From assembly GCA_011800155.1 (NCBI GenBank), contig JAALGH010000011.1, positions 186,001 to 250,000 on the forward strand: DNA of 64,000 bases, in the 5' to 3' direction. This document shows, one piece after another, positions 11,956-24,599 of this stretch. The notes below the pieces were generated by a model that saw only the letters and a list, made by a program, of their open reading frames with translations, had not been told where the DNA came from and did not search any database. The translations under genes were made by a program, and so were the position numbers. Source of the DNA: Flammulina velutipes (taxonomy: Eukaryota > Basidiomycota > Agaricomycetes > Agaricales > Physalacriaceae). Each line of letters begins with the position of its first letter. Position 1 is the first letter of the stretch.

Positions 11956-13114
11956 ATGGACTTTTTATCATCCACAACAGGATGTACAGAACGTAAGGAG
12001 TCTTCTACGGCATCTTTCTCCATCACTCAAGACTCCCTAGCCCTTCAGGTCTTGCTTATCCCTTCTATGTCTCGCCACCAAACCCAAAGGTGTATGGCAA
12101 TAGGTTCTTTTCGCCTGATACAAATCCACCATACCCTATACTTGGCGATCCAGTCTTCATAAACAATGCCTTCTATCCTGGTGTTGTACCACCTTATACT
12201 CAGTCACCCGGTTCGACCGACTACGATGCATTCTTCCGGCTACACGGCCCTCGATTCGACGTCTCTGAATCTACTGCATCAGCTCCTATGCTACACCCTC
12301 CAGCCTCTCCCTGGTCAACGTCATTTTTGCCTCCATGGCCCCCCACAAACGGAACCGAGAAATCAGCTTGTAAATTCCGACGATGTCACCCTTTTCGAGG
12401 CTCCCACAAGATAAGCATCAACTTTCCGAAGCGAAACAAAGCAAGGTTGCAGGTTGCGGCTCCTCGACCGGAATCTTGGAGGACAGACTACGTTCTTCCT
12501 GGCCGTCCCACGATTTGCTCTTGGTTATCGCAGCTCAAAGAACGCTTGAATGACGACATTCGTTACGGTAAGTAGCATTGCCGTTTGCGTACACCGCGTT
12601 TCCCTCTCACGATAATCCAGCCCGAGGAATGTTCAAACCTTCACCGGTCCACCCTTTGTTGTCGCCATATTCCACCCTCATCTGGGATCTGCGTCATCCT
12701 TATCGCGATGCTTTTCGACACCAGCGAGCTTTGTTGCCAAATGGATGGCACAACATGGATGCATTCCATATACTTCCAACGCCGTCGACTATCCGTATAA
12801 TCCACACACTGCTTCCTTGGACCCTCGAAGTCGCTACCCCTCCTGGACGCAGATCGATTCGTGTCAAGGATCTCCTTCGTGCCATTGATCTCTTCCTTTC
12901 GACCACTGTGAATGTAGAGGACCTTACCGGATTATTGGGAGATGCGCAACGTCGGAAAATCGAAGCGGCAGCGCGAAGGCGTGATCATCGAAATCCAGTG
13001 ATAAAGCGAGTCGACTTTCTGGTGGATAACTGCATGTTCTTGTACCTCGAGCTCGTGGGCAAGGATACATTTAGACTGAGAACTACGCGAGGCTACAACC
13101 GACGTATTGTATGA
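11956..13114 (+). CDS. DUF6699-type basidiomycete protein
   Basis: ATG at 11956 (MDFLSSTTGCTE). A first intron starts GTAAGG and ends TTCAG before 12046. A second runs from GTAAGT near 12567 to CAG near 12620 and restores the frame as RYARGMFKPSPVHPLL. The first half is disordered and P/Y/F-rich (SPPNPKVYGNRFFSP, FYPGVVPPY). The C-terminal half has the DUF6699 pattern: HPLLSPYSTLIWDLRHP, then a spacer, HILPTPSTIRIIHTLLPW, EVATPPGRRSIRVKDLLRAIDLFL, and a final segment with DFLVDNCMFLYLELVG. DUF6699 proteins are expanded in Agaricomycetes and have no known function. About 350 residues. An additional intron in the S/P-rich half near 12370 cannot be excluded. Confidence 0.72.
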
Positions 13115-13769
13115 CCTACGAATTCATGTTTTTTCAAATCATATCTCCCGCCGCGTGAAAGGACTTGATACTAGGTAACCTACCTATGGAGTCTGAGGCC
13201 CGAGGACTTTTACTTACAGCCATGTTGGTGTTAAGTAACTGTTTCCTTACCAACCTGTTCACTCATTTCCAACGTTATGGTTTTACTAGCACTTTTTCCA
13301 GCGGTTTGTTCCCCCATTTGAGGTGGCTCTGTGGCGCATCATCCGAAATCTACTATGGCCACGTTCAGCGTCGTTAAGTCTACGAAACGACGGATATCAG
13401 ACTCTCACCGAATTCTTTATAAGGTCAACTATAGCGCCCATATTCTCCAATGCCTTCAAAGATCTAAAGCCAGAAATATTTACTGAATGATCCTCAGCAC
13501 GCAAACGGTATTGTTATGCATTACAATCGCTATTACAATGAGCTTTATCAGATATTTGGCCAGCAGTAAGCACAAGAGGGATACACTTTGAAGCAATAAA
13601 GCGATGCGATAGCCACCATTACAGAATAACATTGCGAGTCACAAACTTGGCCAGTAATGATGGCCCTGAGCGGCTCAAAGAGGAATATCACGTGCGCTTA
13701 CTTCCCTTTCGACTCGGACAACCATCGTGTTCAACTGTTTCAATTTGGCGTTTTTAGAGTCAGACTGGC
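13115..13769. other. Intergenic between DUF6699 gene and family D copy 1
   Basis: About 650 bp without a supported gene. It would hold the 3' end of the DUF6699 transcript and the promoter of the family D gene that starts at 13770. No clear TATA box or repeat was found. Confidence 0.45.
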
Positions 13770-15463
13770 ATGACGGACGCCGATGAAACCTTTGTTCAAC
13801 CTCTTGCAACGCCAGTAATAGTGACTATTATTCGCGACAGGAACGATTTCCCTCCTGTAGTACAGCCCATAGCGGATGGCCTGCTAAATCTCAACAGCGG
13901 GGTGAGTCGCGATCGCCATCCATTGTTTAATCCTTTAACAAGATGATGGTATTTAGTCTGATTCTATTCCCTCTGAGGCTTTGAGTATCGCTTACGAGGC
14001 TTCGCGCGGCGTTCAACATATTTTGTTGAAGGAATCTTTGATCCCCAGACTAGGCAGGGACCCCACGACGTTTGTCCTAGCACCCCTTGCGGGCCGCATT
14101 ATCAAGAGTGCTGCTCCTTCTACCTTAACTTTGTACGTCTTATCACGAAATGCCACATTGAATCACTGAGATAGACAATACAGCTTCGAGCCCAAATACG
14201 CACGCGCTCTCTATCCGTGCCATCGCTTCGATTCAGCGCTTCGTGTGCTTCCAAACTACGGGACGGTGTCATCTGCCGTCTGCATGTCCATCTCTGTTGA
14301 AGGAAATGACCCCGCCACCCCTGTTGACGATCAAGCACCGAGTTGTTCAATTGGTAGTTCCGCAAGCTCAGATTCCGGTGAACCGCCAGTTAAAAATGTT
14401 GAACAAACTCTTCGAGCTCATTTCCTGGAACCTCGGCGCTCAGATGGCGACATCCCCTTCCCGCTCTTACTCACTGCGACGTATCAAGAAATATACAGTG
14501 TAATGACCAGCGCCGTTCTGCATCGCCACGTTTATAGAGATTACACACCATGCATAGGTATAGCCTTTGATCCTCAGGAATGCGAGATTCTGTTGGTTTT
14601 CGCGTGGTTGGATGTTAACGAGGACCACGAATGTGTGTGTATCCAGATTCTTTTCCCAGCAGCATTCCTTTGTTTATAGACATCATCCTCAGATGCAGGT
14701 CCACATAGCTCACGCTCCACCAACAAAGGGAGCTCTTCATGAGTGCGGCGTCTTCGACATAAGTGAACCCGACTCGGCGCGGAGTTTTGCAACGTATCTG
14801 CTCAATATCCTGCCCTCACTGATCGATGTCTACGACTCAGCAGTCTCAAATTTGGAGAAAACACGGAACATTATGACTTCGAGCACGGGACTATGGCGAC
14901 TCGACCAGGCGCTCGACATCAATTGCAAGGAAGAGTCCGATAATTCCACGATAGATCAATGGCTTGACGACATTAGGTGGGTGTCTGCAGTGGATACAGT
15001 GACGTTTACCATTGACATAAATTTACTAGGCCTGCAACTCCTGATGGTCCTCCCCCATTTTCAGACATAGCGGAATCGTGAGTGCTATCTACGCTCTATT
15101 TGCTTTACATGCCTTGCCCCTCAAAGGATGGAACTGCATCCGTTGTTGTGTCTCCTTTCCGCCTCCATCGATATATTGGAAGTAGGAAACAACGACTGAC
15201 TACCTATCAGCACAACAACCGACGCCTTCGAAATCAGCAAGGAGGAAATCATAAGGGCAAAAATCCGAAGATTGGAGGAAGAGTTGGAAAGGTCATTGCA
15301 TTCACCCCCACCCTTTTTTCTTCAGCTAATATGTCTAACTGGGCAGGACGGACCCATTTATGTAGTAAGTTCCTTCACTACTCTCAGGCTGTATTGTATA
15401 ATTTACCCAGCTTCGCAGTCGAGTTATGCAGGCCGAAGAATCGAAGGGTCTGTATGGTTATGA
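13770..15463 (+). CDS. Family D protein, copy 1 (hypothetical)
   Basis: ATG at 13770 (MTDADETFVQPLATP). The exon chain was confirmed by comparison with the paralogue at 44612, which has introns at the same places: GTGAGT near 13897, GTACGT near 14130, GTGTGT near 14635, GTGGGT near 14976 and GTGAGT near 15078. Shared blocks are PLATPVIVTII, LIPRLGRDPTT, APLAGRIIKS, ALYPCHRFDSALR, DGDIPFPLLL.ATYQEIYSV, VHIAHAPP, LHECGVFDIS and ARSFATYL. A short C-terminal coiled coil (ISKEEIIRAKIRRLEEELER) follows. About 470 residues; the last two exons are uncertain. The central part resembles the region of family C around its LEYK motif, but the E and K are absent here. Function unknown. Confidence 0.6.
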
Positions 15464-18400
15464 GACGTCCCTCAGTAGCTGTTCTGCCTCCATCTCCGCC
15501 TCCGCCGGCACTGATTGACATATTGCATGTCCTAGTACTTCAAAGGAGGCGACCATACATAGAGGCGTTGGAATTCAAGGTTGGCAAGGAAACCTCCGGG
15601 GGTATCATAGGCTTATAGGTATGTAGGTGTTCTCGACGATGCATTCAAAGTATGAACACATGAATCTCCAACTCCAACTTGACAAGCACGTCTGATTATA
15701 CGAACTCTCATACGCTTCCCAAACTTCCTGTTTAGCTGTCACAGTCAATGTTCTGAAGAACAGCTCAGGATTCATGCGAGGAGAACGTCACTAGGAACCC
15801 TGAGGAATGTAGTAGTCACACAATACGCCACAGCCCACGCTTCCGAGACCGCGCTACCCCAATCTCAGCCACCTGTGCGTCTATCAGACGAAGTCTCAAA
15901 GACTCGGAGGAATGGTCTTGGGGTGATAAGAAGCTTCACTCGACGTCTAGCATGTATGGGGAGTCATCACCAAATTGGATTACATCCTCAAAGCCTGTCC
16001 GCCTCGGCCATCACAGGATCTTACGGTCTCGCCTTTCATACCGACTCGGGGAAACAGCAGTATTAAAGTGTCGAAGAACACAAGAAGAACGAGCTGATGC
16101 GTATCTGGAATCCCCCCTTTCCCTGACGTCAAGTGGGCAACACATTCTCTTGCTATCGTGTACCTGTATGGCATGCGGGGCCTCCTCGTATCTTACTAGG
16201 CTAATGACACAACTTGACCCCAACAAACCGAAGCGACGTCTTGGTCTCAGTCTGGGAAGACGCCACACACCGCCATACTCGCTAGCACCCATCAGCGGCG
16301 GTCACCTGCACCTTATTTGTGCTCACTGGCTCTCGTCATTATCCCCGACGCACAACAGCCAACCGCACCCAAAGCGAGCGGCCGTATGCCCCGCTGCAAA
16401 CCCGGGGCTCTCCACCTCCAAATCGTATACTTAATAGTCGCTCCCAATGCACCTCCATATACCACACCCGCTCTCCTCATAGACGATGAAGTTCTTCACC
16501 ACAGCGGCAAGTGTCTTATTTTCGGCAACGTCTATTCTAGATGTCAGTCATTCCATCACTCTCCAGTCAGACAACCCATTAACAATCCAATAGAGAGAAG
16601 ATCATAGGGAAATGCATGTTAGTGCGCACGCTCCTGAGTGACCTGTGATATCAAACGTTTTTAGGCGCGCCACACAGCTGTCCGAAGTATGGATTCACTA
16701 GGTTCGCGAATGCGATGGTTTAGATTGCGCATGGTGAGCACATATATATACCGAAGATCAGTCCGTGAGCTAGACAACTTCCAGAGTGTATAACACACGA
16801 TACAGTGCAGGGAAACAAACAGATAGAGCACGCCGCGAGTGCGAAGGGGGTAGTATGCAGGATTGGATGTTATGGATGTACGTTTTACTAGCGGAGCAAG
16901 TCATGAATGCGAAAGCGAATTCGAGGAGTCAAGTTATAACTAGGCGACGAGTAGCTGGTAGGGACATGGAAGTCACTATCGTCCAAATGAAAACGCGTCG
17001 CGGATTCAATAAACCGAAAGACGTGGTCCTTCTGTTATTACGCCACAATCGATGTCCCTATGGATTCTACATATCCATTATCGCTGCGGGTGATGTTTTG
17101 TTGAATAAATCGTCAATTTCGTTCTTCAGAATACCACAGTCCCTGGAGGCACATTGTCATTCCTCAAGTTCCCCAGAGTCCCAACCGCTCGGCCTGTTTG
17201 CGAGGTCGTACTTTCAACGAAGAAGAGCTAGTTTTGAAGGAAGTGTATTGAACCGAGGTCGAAATATTCCGCAGATCCTTCAGTGTCATTGGCGGTAGGG
17301 CGCAGCGTTCTCATACGTATTCGTCAAGGCAGAGATATCTATTCAGCCTCATCTGAGAAAGCGACTCGCGGTGCATGACAACCCTTATTTTAAGTTTGCA
17401 GATAATAATATGGTGGAAGCGAAGCTCGCTTCTTCCAGGGCTCACTGGGAAGCATATCGAAGTAGACGCGAGATGTGCGGAACGTTCGGGGATAGAGGAG
17501 TTCTTGAGAAGGCAATCCGAAGAGCTCTTTCAATTCCTATTGCTCAAGAGGTGTTTGCGCCAGGGTTTAGTAAACAAGAGAGTCGTCGAAGCAGGCTTAG
17601 GCGCTTGGGAGCCTTTAGATAGAAAAAGGACAACAATGTCCGTCGTCGCGTCTGTTACGAGTGTCGGATGAGCGTGAACCGGAGATGGCGGGTACTTGGT
17701 GGATGATTATGATCATAATGGCGATGGAGATGGAGGGAGCAGTCGGAAAACATGAGCGGGCCGCACTGATCCGCGATTCCAAGTTGTGGCGCAACACATT
17801 TGTTTATTTCCTGGCTTCAAAGGCTATCGTCTGGATTGTATCTAACACATGCTACATGTCTCAATAACATATGATTGATTCTTACCTGGAACGAGGCTAA
17901 CTGGGTTTCTCGTGGGAGCTTTGCAAGACACCAAGAGTGTAGACAGTGCTTTGTGAGATGCCCTTGACTGTTGATCTCGTACGCCGAGACTGTAAATGCA
18001 CATATTTTATTGTGAATCTCATCGTCGTGTATAGTGGCCATCTTGAACTGGGTTCAGGAATCAGTACAAGAGAACAGCATTTGAATTAGAAGCAATCATG
18101 TGATTTCCTTGGTCGCGTGCGGTTCGCGACATAAAATGATTGCAATTTAGCGGTTACCCGCTTTTTTTCTCTCCTGAGCGCGATGGCGAGAGGCATCAGA
18201 CACGATCCCCTGTGTGACTCGGTACGCCACAGTATGTGTCTTCTACGCTATTCTGGTAGCCCTAACTTGCTGTATCCGATTGCGCGCACGAAGCATCAAG
18301 TTCGCGCCTCTACGCGTCTCCACGTCGTTCGCGCTCAGAATCCAGATGTAGCTCGTCCCTGCGCGGCAGTGTCTCGCCTCGTCTCGCTCGATCTCGCTTT

Positions 18401-18809
18401 CGTTTTATTTTCTATCCTTGTACGACTTTGCCTGTCTTGGTAGCTATGCGTATGTAAAATCGAGCGAATATTGATTGAAGAAGCCACTTCGTACTAACGG
18501 GATCAATCAGTGGGTACAACAAGAATCTACAAAGATACACTCTCTTTGGACTCTCTTTGTATGATCACTGGGAGGTAGCGTTGAGCCGTAACCGTCGTTC
18601 TCTGGTGTTCAGCGTCGTTGAGCACAACGAAGGAGGGTCAGAACAGGCGCGAACGAAGGAATCAGTGCCACGTTGCGGATGCAGGGGCTTTCCATAGTTC
18701 GTCCAAATGGGGCCAAAAATATAAAAGGACTTGGCCAACCAAGGCCCAATAGCATTTCTCTCTTTCCCTTTTACCACCACCGTCGTCGTCGTCGCCGCCG
18801 TCGTTTGCA
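15464..18809. other. Long stretch without a supported gene
   Basis: About 3.3 kb. Several open frames exist (15952-16434, 16786-17298, 17371-17622 on +) but they share no motif, lack a convincing splice chain and have unremarkable composition. The last 100 bp hold a CGTC/CGCC triplet run (about 18781-18800) in the likely 5' untranslated region of the desaturase. Confidence 0.4.
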
Positions 18810-20558
18810 ATGTCGTCCGGCCCCGCCGTCACCGTCGTCGAGCAGGAGCCTTTCCTAGTGCCAGATTTCACTGTCAAAGACCTGCTCAGCTCGATACCGT
18901 GCGTTTCGCGTCGCCCAGCTTGTCTCCTGTTTTTTTATGTGCATTTATTAGGTCCCATTGCTTCAAGCGTTCAGCGTGGAGGTCATCGTCTTATGTGTAA
19001 CTATCCTTCACATATCTCAAAGAAAGTCTCGTTGACAAGGAACCAGCGTCTACGATCTGGTAATGCTTGGATTGCTCTGGAAAACGACCACGTACGCCGA
19101 GACGTTCATCAACCCTGCGACCATCGCTCTACCCCACCCTTTCCTTTACCCATTCGCGCGCTTTTCCCTCTGGGCGTTTTACAGCTTTTGGGCAGGATTG
19201 TATGGCACTGGTATCTGGATTCTCGCCCACGAATGCGGCCATCAAGCGTTTTCGGAATCAAAGTCGCTGAACTATGGCATGGGATGGGTCCTCCACTCCG
19301 CGTGAGTCGCGTATCTCGCTGTCACTAAAAAAAGACACTCAACTCTTTTTTCGTAGGCTGGGCGTTCCCTTCCATTCTTGGCGCATCAGTCACGCGAAGC
19401 ATCACGCATCTACCGGACACGTCTCGCTCGAGCAGGTCTACGTGCCCAGGACGCGTTCAGAAGTCGGCCTCAAGCCCTTTGACCCCAATGGTGAAGAAGA
19501 CCTCAACGGATCCCGTGTTACCGATGAGGTGAAGGAGGAGTTCTGGGAAGCTGTCGGTGAATCCCCTCTGGCGACTGCGTTCAAGGTGGTCAGCTATCTG
19601 GTACGTGTACGTTGCCAAACAACGTACGTGTCAACTAAAGCGTTCTTCTAGCTTCTCGGGTGGCCTTTGTACCTCTTGGCCAACGTCGCAGGACAACGCA
19701 AATACCCCAGATGGACCAACCGTAGGTGTCATTACCGCATCTTCTGGTCATCTCTCACATCTCCCAGACTTCAACCCCAACTCGCCCCTCTTCTCCCCCC
19801 ATCAATACAGGCAAATCGTCTGGTCCGACATTGGCATCGCTCTCTGGCTCGCAGCCATTGGTGCATCGATCTATACCTGGGACTTCCTGACTGTGCTCCG
19901 TGTCTACCTCGTACCATATCTTTGGTACGTTCCATCAGATCAAACATACGCGCGTGTTATTGACTTTCGCTTGTGTTTTTGTTTCTCCTTTAGGGTTAAT
20001 CACTGGCTCATTATGATCACTTTCCTGCAGCACACCGACCCCTTCCTCCCCCATTATCGCGCGTCCGAGTACACTTTCCCTCGCGGTGCTCTGTGCACCG
20101 TTGACCGTTCCTTACTGGGCGATCTCGGAAGTATAATGGGCTGGATCGGCGCACACACCACGCATGGTATCTCTGAGACTCACATCTTGCATCACATTTC
20201 GAGCAAGATTCCTCATTACAACGCGTAGGTGGCGCGTTTCAGAGTCGCTGAATATCGTTAACATTTCTAATAGATGGGAAGCCAGCGATGCATTGAAGAA
20301 GACACTTATTGCAGGCGGCATGAAGCACCTGGAGGGTGGACCTGTGGGCTGGGCTGAGATGTACCGAGTGTTCCGGGAGTGCAAGGTAAGCAACATCGTC
20401 GTTTCCGCATGGCACAGTCTTACAACTTTATCTAGTTCATCGAAGACGAAGGCGACGTCGTCTTCTACAAGAACATGTATGGCCTAGCGAAAATGCACCC
20501 CGTCTTCAGTGACAACAGTGCGAGTGATTCTGGCGTAGAGCTCGTCGAGGACAAGTAA
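18810..20558 (+). CDS. Delta-12 fatty acid desaturase (oleate desaturase)
   Basis: ATG at 18810 (MSSGPAVTVVEQEPF), stop at 20556-20558. Seven or more short introns keep the frame. Membrane-bound desaturase features occur in order: first histidine box AHECGHQAF, second HAKHHASTGH, then LGWPLYLLANVAG and WLAAIGASIYTW membrane segments, and third box SETHILHHISSKIPHYNA. The sequence around GAHTTHGISETH is diagnostic for delta-12 rather than delta-9 or front-end enzymes, and no cytochrome b5 domain is fused. The enzyme should sit in the endoplasmic reticulum and convert oleoyl to linoleoyl groups using di-iron, O2 and cytochrome b5. Length about 430 residues, as expected. It lies just left of the first family A cluster and shows no sign of decay. 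Confidence 0.93.
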
Positions 20559-21348
20559 GCCTCTGACGATTAGAAACCTATCCTTATAGAGTCTAGACGG
20601 CATTTATTATTTTAGAGTAGACTGAGAGGTCATCTTACGTTTAACGATACACTCCTTACCTGGATTGGGTTTCGTAGCTTACGTTGCTTTTAGTATTTGC
20701 GAACGAATTATTGGAGTCATTAATCTGCTCTCTTGCCAATGACTTGGATTCTCATCGGCTTTCGTCTTACCAGCGTCGGAGAGCCCTCAAGACCAATCTA
20801 CCGTTGAATAAATGTGTGGCGGTCATACACCGTTATTTTGTCGTGTTTGTCTATGATCTACTCTTTTATCTCTTGCCATATCTTACTCGCCTGAAGCGAT
20901 GAGAGGTGATAATGGGACAGTGACCGACGTCATCTGGAGGGATGAGGACGACTAGAAAATGCGGTAACTGTGTGACAAAAGTCCGGAAAGCACAAAACCG
21001 AAGGACAGCTCAACATAGTACTGAAGCGTGTCTTTGCCCAACCATAAATACTCACGTCTCACTATTTGCAGATGAACATGGTCGACATGCAGATGCCATC
21101 TGAGATGTGTCGTGCTCTCAAGTCAAGATGAACGGGTCGGGTCGCGACACTGCTCTGTCAGTAAAATCAATTCCAAGTTGCTGTTAAGTAATGGACATGC
21201 AGCGCTCTTCGTATCTTTACTGACACTCACTCAGGTGGAAGGGAACGGGCCTACGTTCGACTACTGTACGATCCAAGTCATACGTTATGGTTACGCCTCG
21301 TGGCATTCTACACTCTCCACCACCATCACCACGCTTTGCCGCTGCGAC
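20559..21348. other. Intergenic left of the first family A cluster
   Basis: Holds the desaturase 3' end and the promoter of the first family A gene. The only notable element is a copy of the recurrent upstream module at about 20811-20877, annotated separately. Confidence 0.5.
20811..20877 (+). repeat. Recurrent upstream module, copy 1 (upstream of A1)
   Basis: Contains GTGTGGCGGT, then TTATTTTGTC, GTGTTTGTCTATGATCTAC and TTTATCTCTT. The same order of blocks recurs near 23128-23190, 28528-28580 and 31796-31850 on the plus strand, and near 50620-50700, 53300-53375 and 57045-57125 on the minus strand. Here it lies about 470 bp upstream of the A1 start codon. Confidence 0.5.
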
Positions 21349-22066
21349 ATGTCACTCGAACAAATTACGGAGCTTTCCAAGGACATTTCTACGCTCGAAA
21401 TATCTGAAAAGGAGAAGGAGAAGAGGAGGGAATTCCAGAAGGTAAAATTAGATTGACATGCATTGACCTCTACTCACCCACAAATCTAGACGCTGACTAT
21501 GTCGTACATGTACGCCCACGAACCGTTCGCTACGCTTCCGCCTCGATATCGAGTCAGGCGGAACTTCCGACCCATTCCTCCCAAGTTCGTCTATGGCCTA
21601 GGTATTTCTATGGACGAGGCCATACCACTCGCAATCAAAGTCAAGCCCGACCATGATATCAGAAGGGATCCCGCCAACCCAATCCGGGATCACTTCGCTC
21701 GTGTCTGCGGGCGCAAACCTACCTTCGAAAGTGTCTATTCACATGATAGCTCCTTTGTGCTTGGGCTGGCGAACACGTATGGCAAGATAAACGAGGATCA
21801 GGTAGTAGCAGCCAGTGACAAGGTTCACGCGGAACTTGTCCGACTCGAGTGGCCCCGAACCCAATGCATGTGGTATATCTCAGAGGCTAACAGTTTGGAG
21901 AGGGAGGATTGGTACAGTCCCGATGTTGAATATCTAGAAGATGATGGTTAGTCTCTCTTGTCACTTCCTTTGTCTTACTGACGTAACTTGTATAGAAGCG
22001 TCCGCTTATCTCTCTATATTGTCTGCTCGATCGAAATATGCTAAATCGAAACTGTCCGTTGATTGA
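21349..22066 (+). CDS. Family A protein A1 (subtype 'RPIPPKFVYG')
   Basis: Three exons: a first exon of 31 codons (MSLEQITELSKDIST..), an intron GTAAAA..CTAG ending near 21489, the main exon, then an intron GTTAGT..ATAG near 21946-21995 and a short last exon (EASAYLSILSARSKYAKSKLSVD, stop 22064-22066). About 200 residues. Family A is not a family I recognise. Its consensus is: leader with LSKDIS.LEIS, intron, TLT.SYM...EP...LPP.Y, then FSYG or FVYG, a middle 'DP...I...F..VCG', FE.VYS...., LANTY, a helix, W....KWYI and REDW near the end. It is mixed alpha/beta, soluble, and has no signal peptide or catalytic signature that I can see. Subtype 1 adds the basic tail exon. Confidence 0.72.
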
Positions 22067-22416
22067 TATGTACTTCCCCGAATCATATTTCACGCGACAC
22101 TAGTCTTCGCAGATTGCAATAGACGTGCGGGACGGATGAGATCGTTAGCGCCACCACCGTTGTGAGTGACCATTGCGAGGAATCATGAGGCTACTTGGTA
22201 CTTGATGCCGACTCCCATTTTTCTGTTTGCTGTTATGCTCATTGTTCCATATATATCCTCCATAAGCATAGCCTGCCTCGATCGACGTAATTCAAACCTA
22301 TGGCAAGTCAAGTGTCCGTGGCTCAATGACTACTCACTACTTACCATTTACTCAATAGTGCACGCATTGGATCGGTGTTGCCGCGGCTCTGCCCTGTATC
22401 GTTCTTTCCATCCACC

Positions 22417-23019
22417 ATGTCGAGTCGAGTCGACGAGGGAAAGCTTTCAGAGAGCCTCTCTACGCTCAATATATCCGATATCAACGAGGTACGTACACAA
22501 GTCTATACGATGTGGCAATTTGTTTGAGCCTCGATTCAGACTCTCACCCTCTCATACATGCTAGCGCATGAGCCTTGGATGTGGCACGAGCTCCCTCCCC
22601 AATATTATAACTCCAAGGAGCACCCTCGTCCCAGGTTCAGCTATGGCATCGAAGCGTCCTTTGAAGAGGTGGAGAAACTCGCACACGAGCTTCTACCCGA
22701 GCTAGAATCTTGTTTTGACGAAGCTCCCGATGCGGCTTGCAACGCAATTTGCATTCACTTTAACGATGTCTGTGGGAAAACTCGCTCGATGGGATTTACC
22801 TTTGAGGGCGTGTACTCAAAGAAGGCGGAATTCATGTTTGCCTTGGCGAACACACATGAAAAAAGAATAGATGAGAGGTGAGTGCATGAAGTGGGTAAAA
22901 AGCTGCTGGAGCGACTTGGGAAGATAGGATGGGGACATAAGACGTTAAAGTGGTATATCTCGAACGACTACGAAGGTATGGAGAGGGAGGATTGGTCCGA
23001 CTCTACTGTAATGCAATAG
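22417..23019 (+). pseudogene. Family A copy A2 (subtype 'NSKE.PRPRFSYG') with in-frame TGA
   Basis: First exon MSSRVDEGKLSESL.. ends at a GTACGT donor; the second starts after CAG with TLTLSYMLAHEPWMW. The frame runs through PRPRFSYGIEAS, FEGVYSKKAEFM and LANTHEKRIDER, then meets TGA at 22879-22881. The same frame continues immediately with VHEVGKKLLERLGKIGWG, HKTLKWYISNDYEG and MEREDWSD to TAG at 23017-23019. All conserved C-terminal landmarks are therefore still readable after the stop. A 25-bp intron around the TGA would be too short. The simplest reading is a recent nonsense mutation. Selenocysteine or programmed readthrough is unlikely in a fungus of this type. Confidence 0.75.
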
Positions 23020-23127
23020 TTGTGTCTGGTGCATCCTTTGCTTTACTTGGATTCAATGCCACACTGTCGTAATTCAATTCATCCGCCAAACTTCAAGACG
23101 GATGCACGAATAATCAAACGTATGACA

Positions 23128-23190
23128 ATGGTGGCGCCAGGCTTTGGCGGTGTCACATGTTGCTTTGTCACGATCTACTTTTATCTCTCG
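23128..23190 (+). repeat. Recurrent upstream module, copy 2 (upstream of A3)
   Basis: Carries ATGGTGGCGCC, GGCGGTGTCACATGTTGC, TTTGTCACGATCTAC and TTTATCTCTCG. Compared with copy 1 it lacks about ten bases between TTTGTC and GATCTAC. About 350 bp upstream of the A3 start codon. Confidence 0.5.
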
Positions 23191-23541
23191 ACACAATCTC
23201 GCCAACACTTCGCATCTCACCAAGCAGAAACGATGGACAAGGAAGGCCCCGAAGGCCCCGACACAACTTTCAACGCTGATTAGTACTCATTTAGGGGGAC
23301 GGAGGCGACTAGCAATTCCACCAAATCGATATTTTGGACAACTCTATAAGGCCGAGAATCAACTGAGAATCAACTTGTAAGCATTGGTAGATGTAGGGCT
23401 CCTGAGACCAAAGCTTTAATCGCAGTAGAAGAATTGTCTATCGCTGAATGTTGAAATACCAGGGTCTAAAGCTCTATATCGCCCCTCGTGGCATTTGTCG
23501 CGTCCCACCACCAACACACTTTCAGGCAACGACCGCCAACA

Positions 23542-24278
23542 ATGTCTTCCAACCAGATTGCCGAACTTTCCAAGGACATCTCCAACCTCGAAATATCTGA
23601 AGAGGAGAAGAAGAGTAAGAAAGCTCTCCAGGAGGTGCGAAATCCCATCGGATGGCGCGGTGGCGTCTGCTCACACACGCGCATTTAGACGCTGACTATG
23701 TCGTACATGTACGCCCACGAGCCTTTCGCTAAACTACCGCCTCAATATCGAGTCAGACGACACTTCCGACCCATCCCTCCCAAATTCGTCTTCGGCTTTG
23801 GTGTTCACATGAACGAGATCACACCTCTCGCGGTCAAGGTCAACCCCAGCCGCGGTGCCAGGGGGGATCCATCTTGCGTGCTCCGGGATCACTTCGATTC
23901 TGTCTGTGGGCAAAAACCTACCTTCGAGAGCGTCTATTCACGCGAAAGCACATTTGTGCTCGGCTTAGCGAACACGTACAGCATGACCAAGATAAACGTG
24001 GCACAGGTGAAGGCTGCCAGAGACAAGATTGAGGCGGAACTCATCCGGCTCGAGTGGCCCCGAACGAAATGCATGTGGTATATCGCGGGGGCTAACAATG
24101 TGGATAGGGAGGATTGGTACAATCCTGATCCTGAGTATGATGAAGCTGACGATGGTTAGTTCGAGTCTCTTGTTTCTTCCCCTTCATTACCGACCTACCT
24201 TGTACAGAAGCGAACGCGTATCTCTCTCTCTTGGCCTCTCGCGCGAATTTGGCTAGATCGAAACGGTCTACTAAATGA
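23542..24278 (+). CDS. Family A protein A3 (subtype 'RPIPPKFVFG')
   Basis: ATG at 23542 (MSSNQIAELSKDISNLEIS). First intron GTGCGA..TTTAG ends at 23690; main exon runs from TLTMSYMYAHEPFAKLPPQY to DPEYDEADD; last intron GTTAGT..ACAG; tail exon EANAYLSLLASRANLARSKRSTK with stop 24276-24278. About 205 residues, close to A1, A6 and A10. The downstream flank (about 24290-24560) also matches the flank after A1 (about 22070-22370), which shows that a unit longer than the gene was copied. Confidence 0.75.
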
Positions 24279-24599
24279 TATGTACTTGCCCGAATCATAT
24301 TTTACGCAACACTACTCTCGGCAGTGTCCAATAGACGCGACCCAGGACGGCTGAGATCGTTAGACGCCAATGCCGTTGTGAGTGTCCATTGCGAGGAATC
24401 ACGAGGCAGACTACTCCACGTTGACTCACATTTCTCTGTGGAATGTGTCCGCTGTTATGCTCTTTGTTACACGTTCTTCCGAAAGTACGGCTTGCCTCCA
24501 TCGACGTACTCCGAAACTGTTCTGTCCTGGCAATTACAAGCCACCGTGGCTCAATGACTACTAACCACCCACCATTTATTTTATCATACATCGATAAAC

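Noticed and set aside
16786..17622. Two plus-strand frames (170 and 83 codons) in the gene-poor stretch
   Set aside because: No recognisable motif, no paralogue in the window, no supporting splice chain; too weak to annotate.
18781..18800. CGTC/CGCC run as a microsatellite or CRISPR-like repeat
   Set aside because: Only a few triplets in a presumed 5' untranslated region; no spacers or repeat units.
22879..22881. Selenocysteine or programmed readthrough at the A2 TGA
   Set aside because: No hairpin was recognised downstream, the neighbours are decaying copies, and a simple nonsense mutation explains it.
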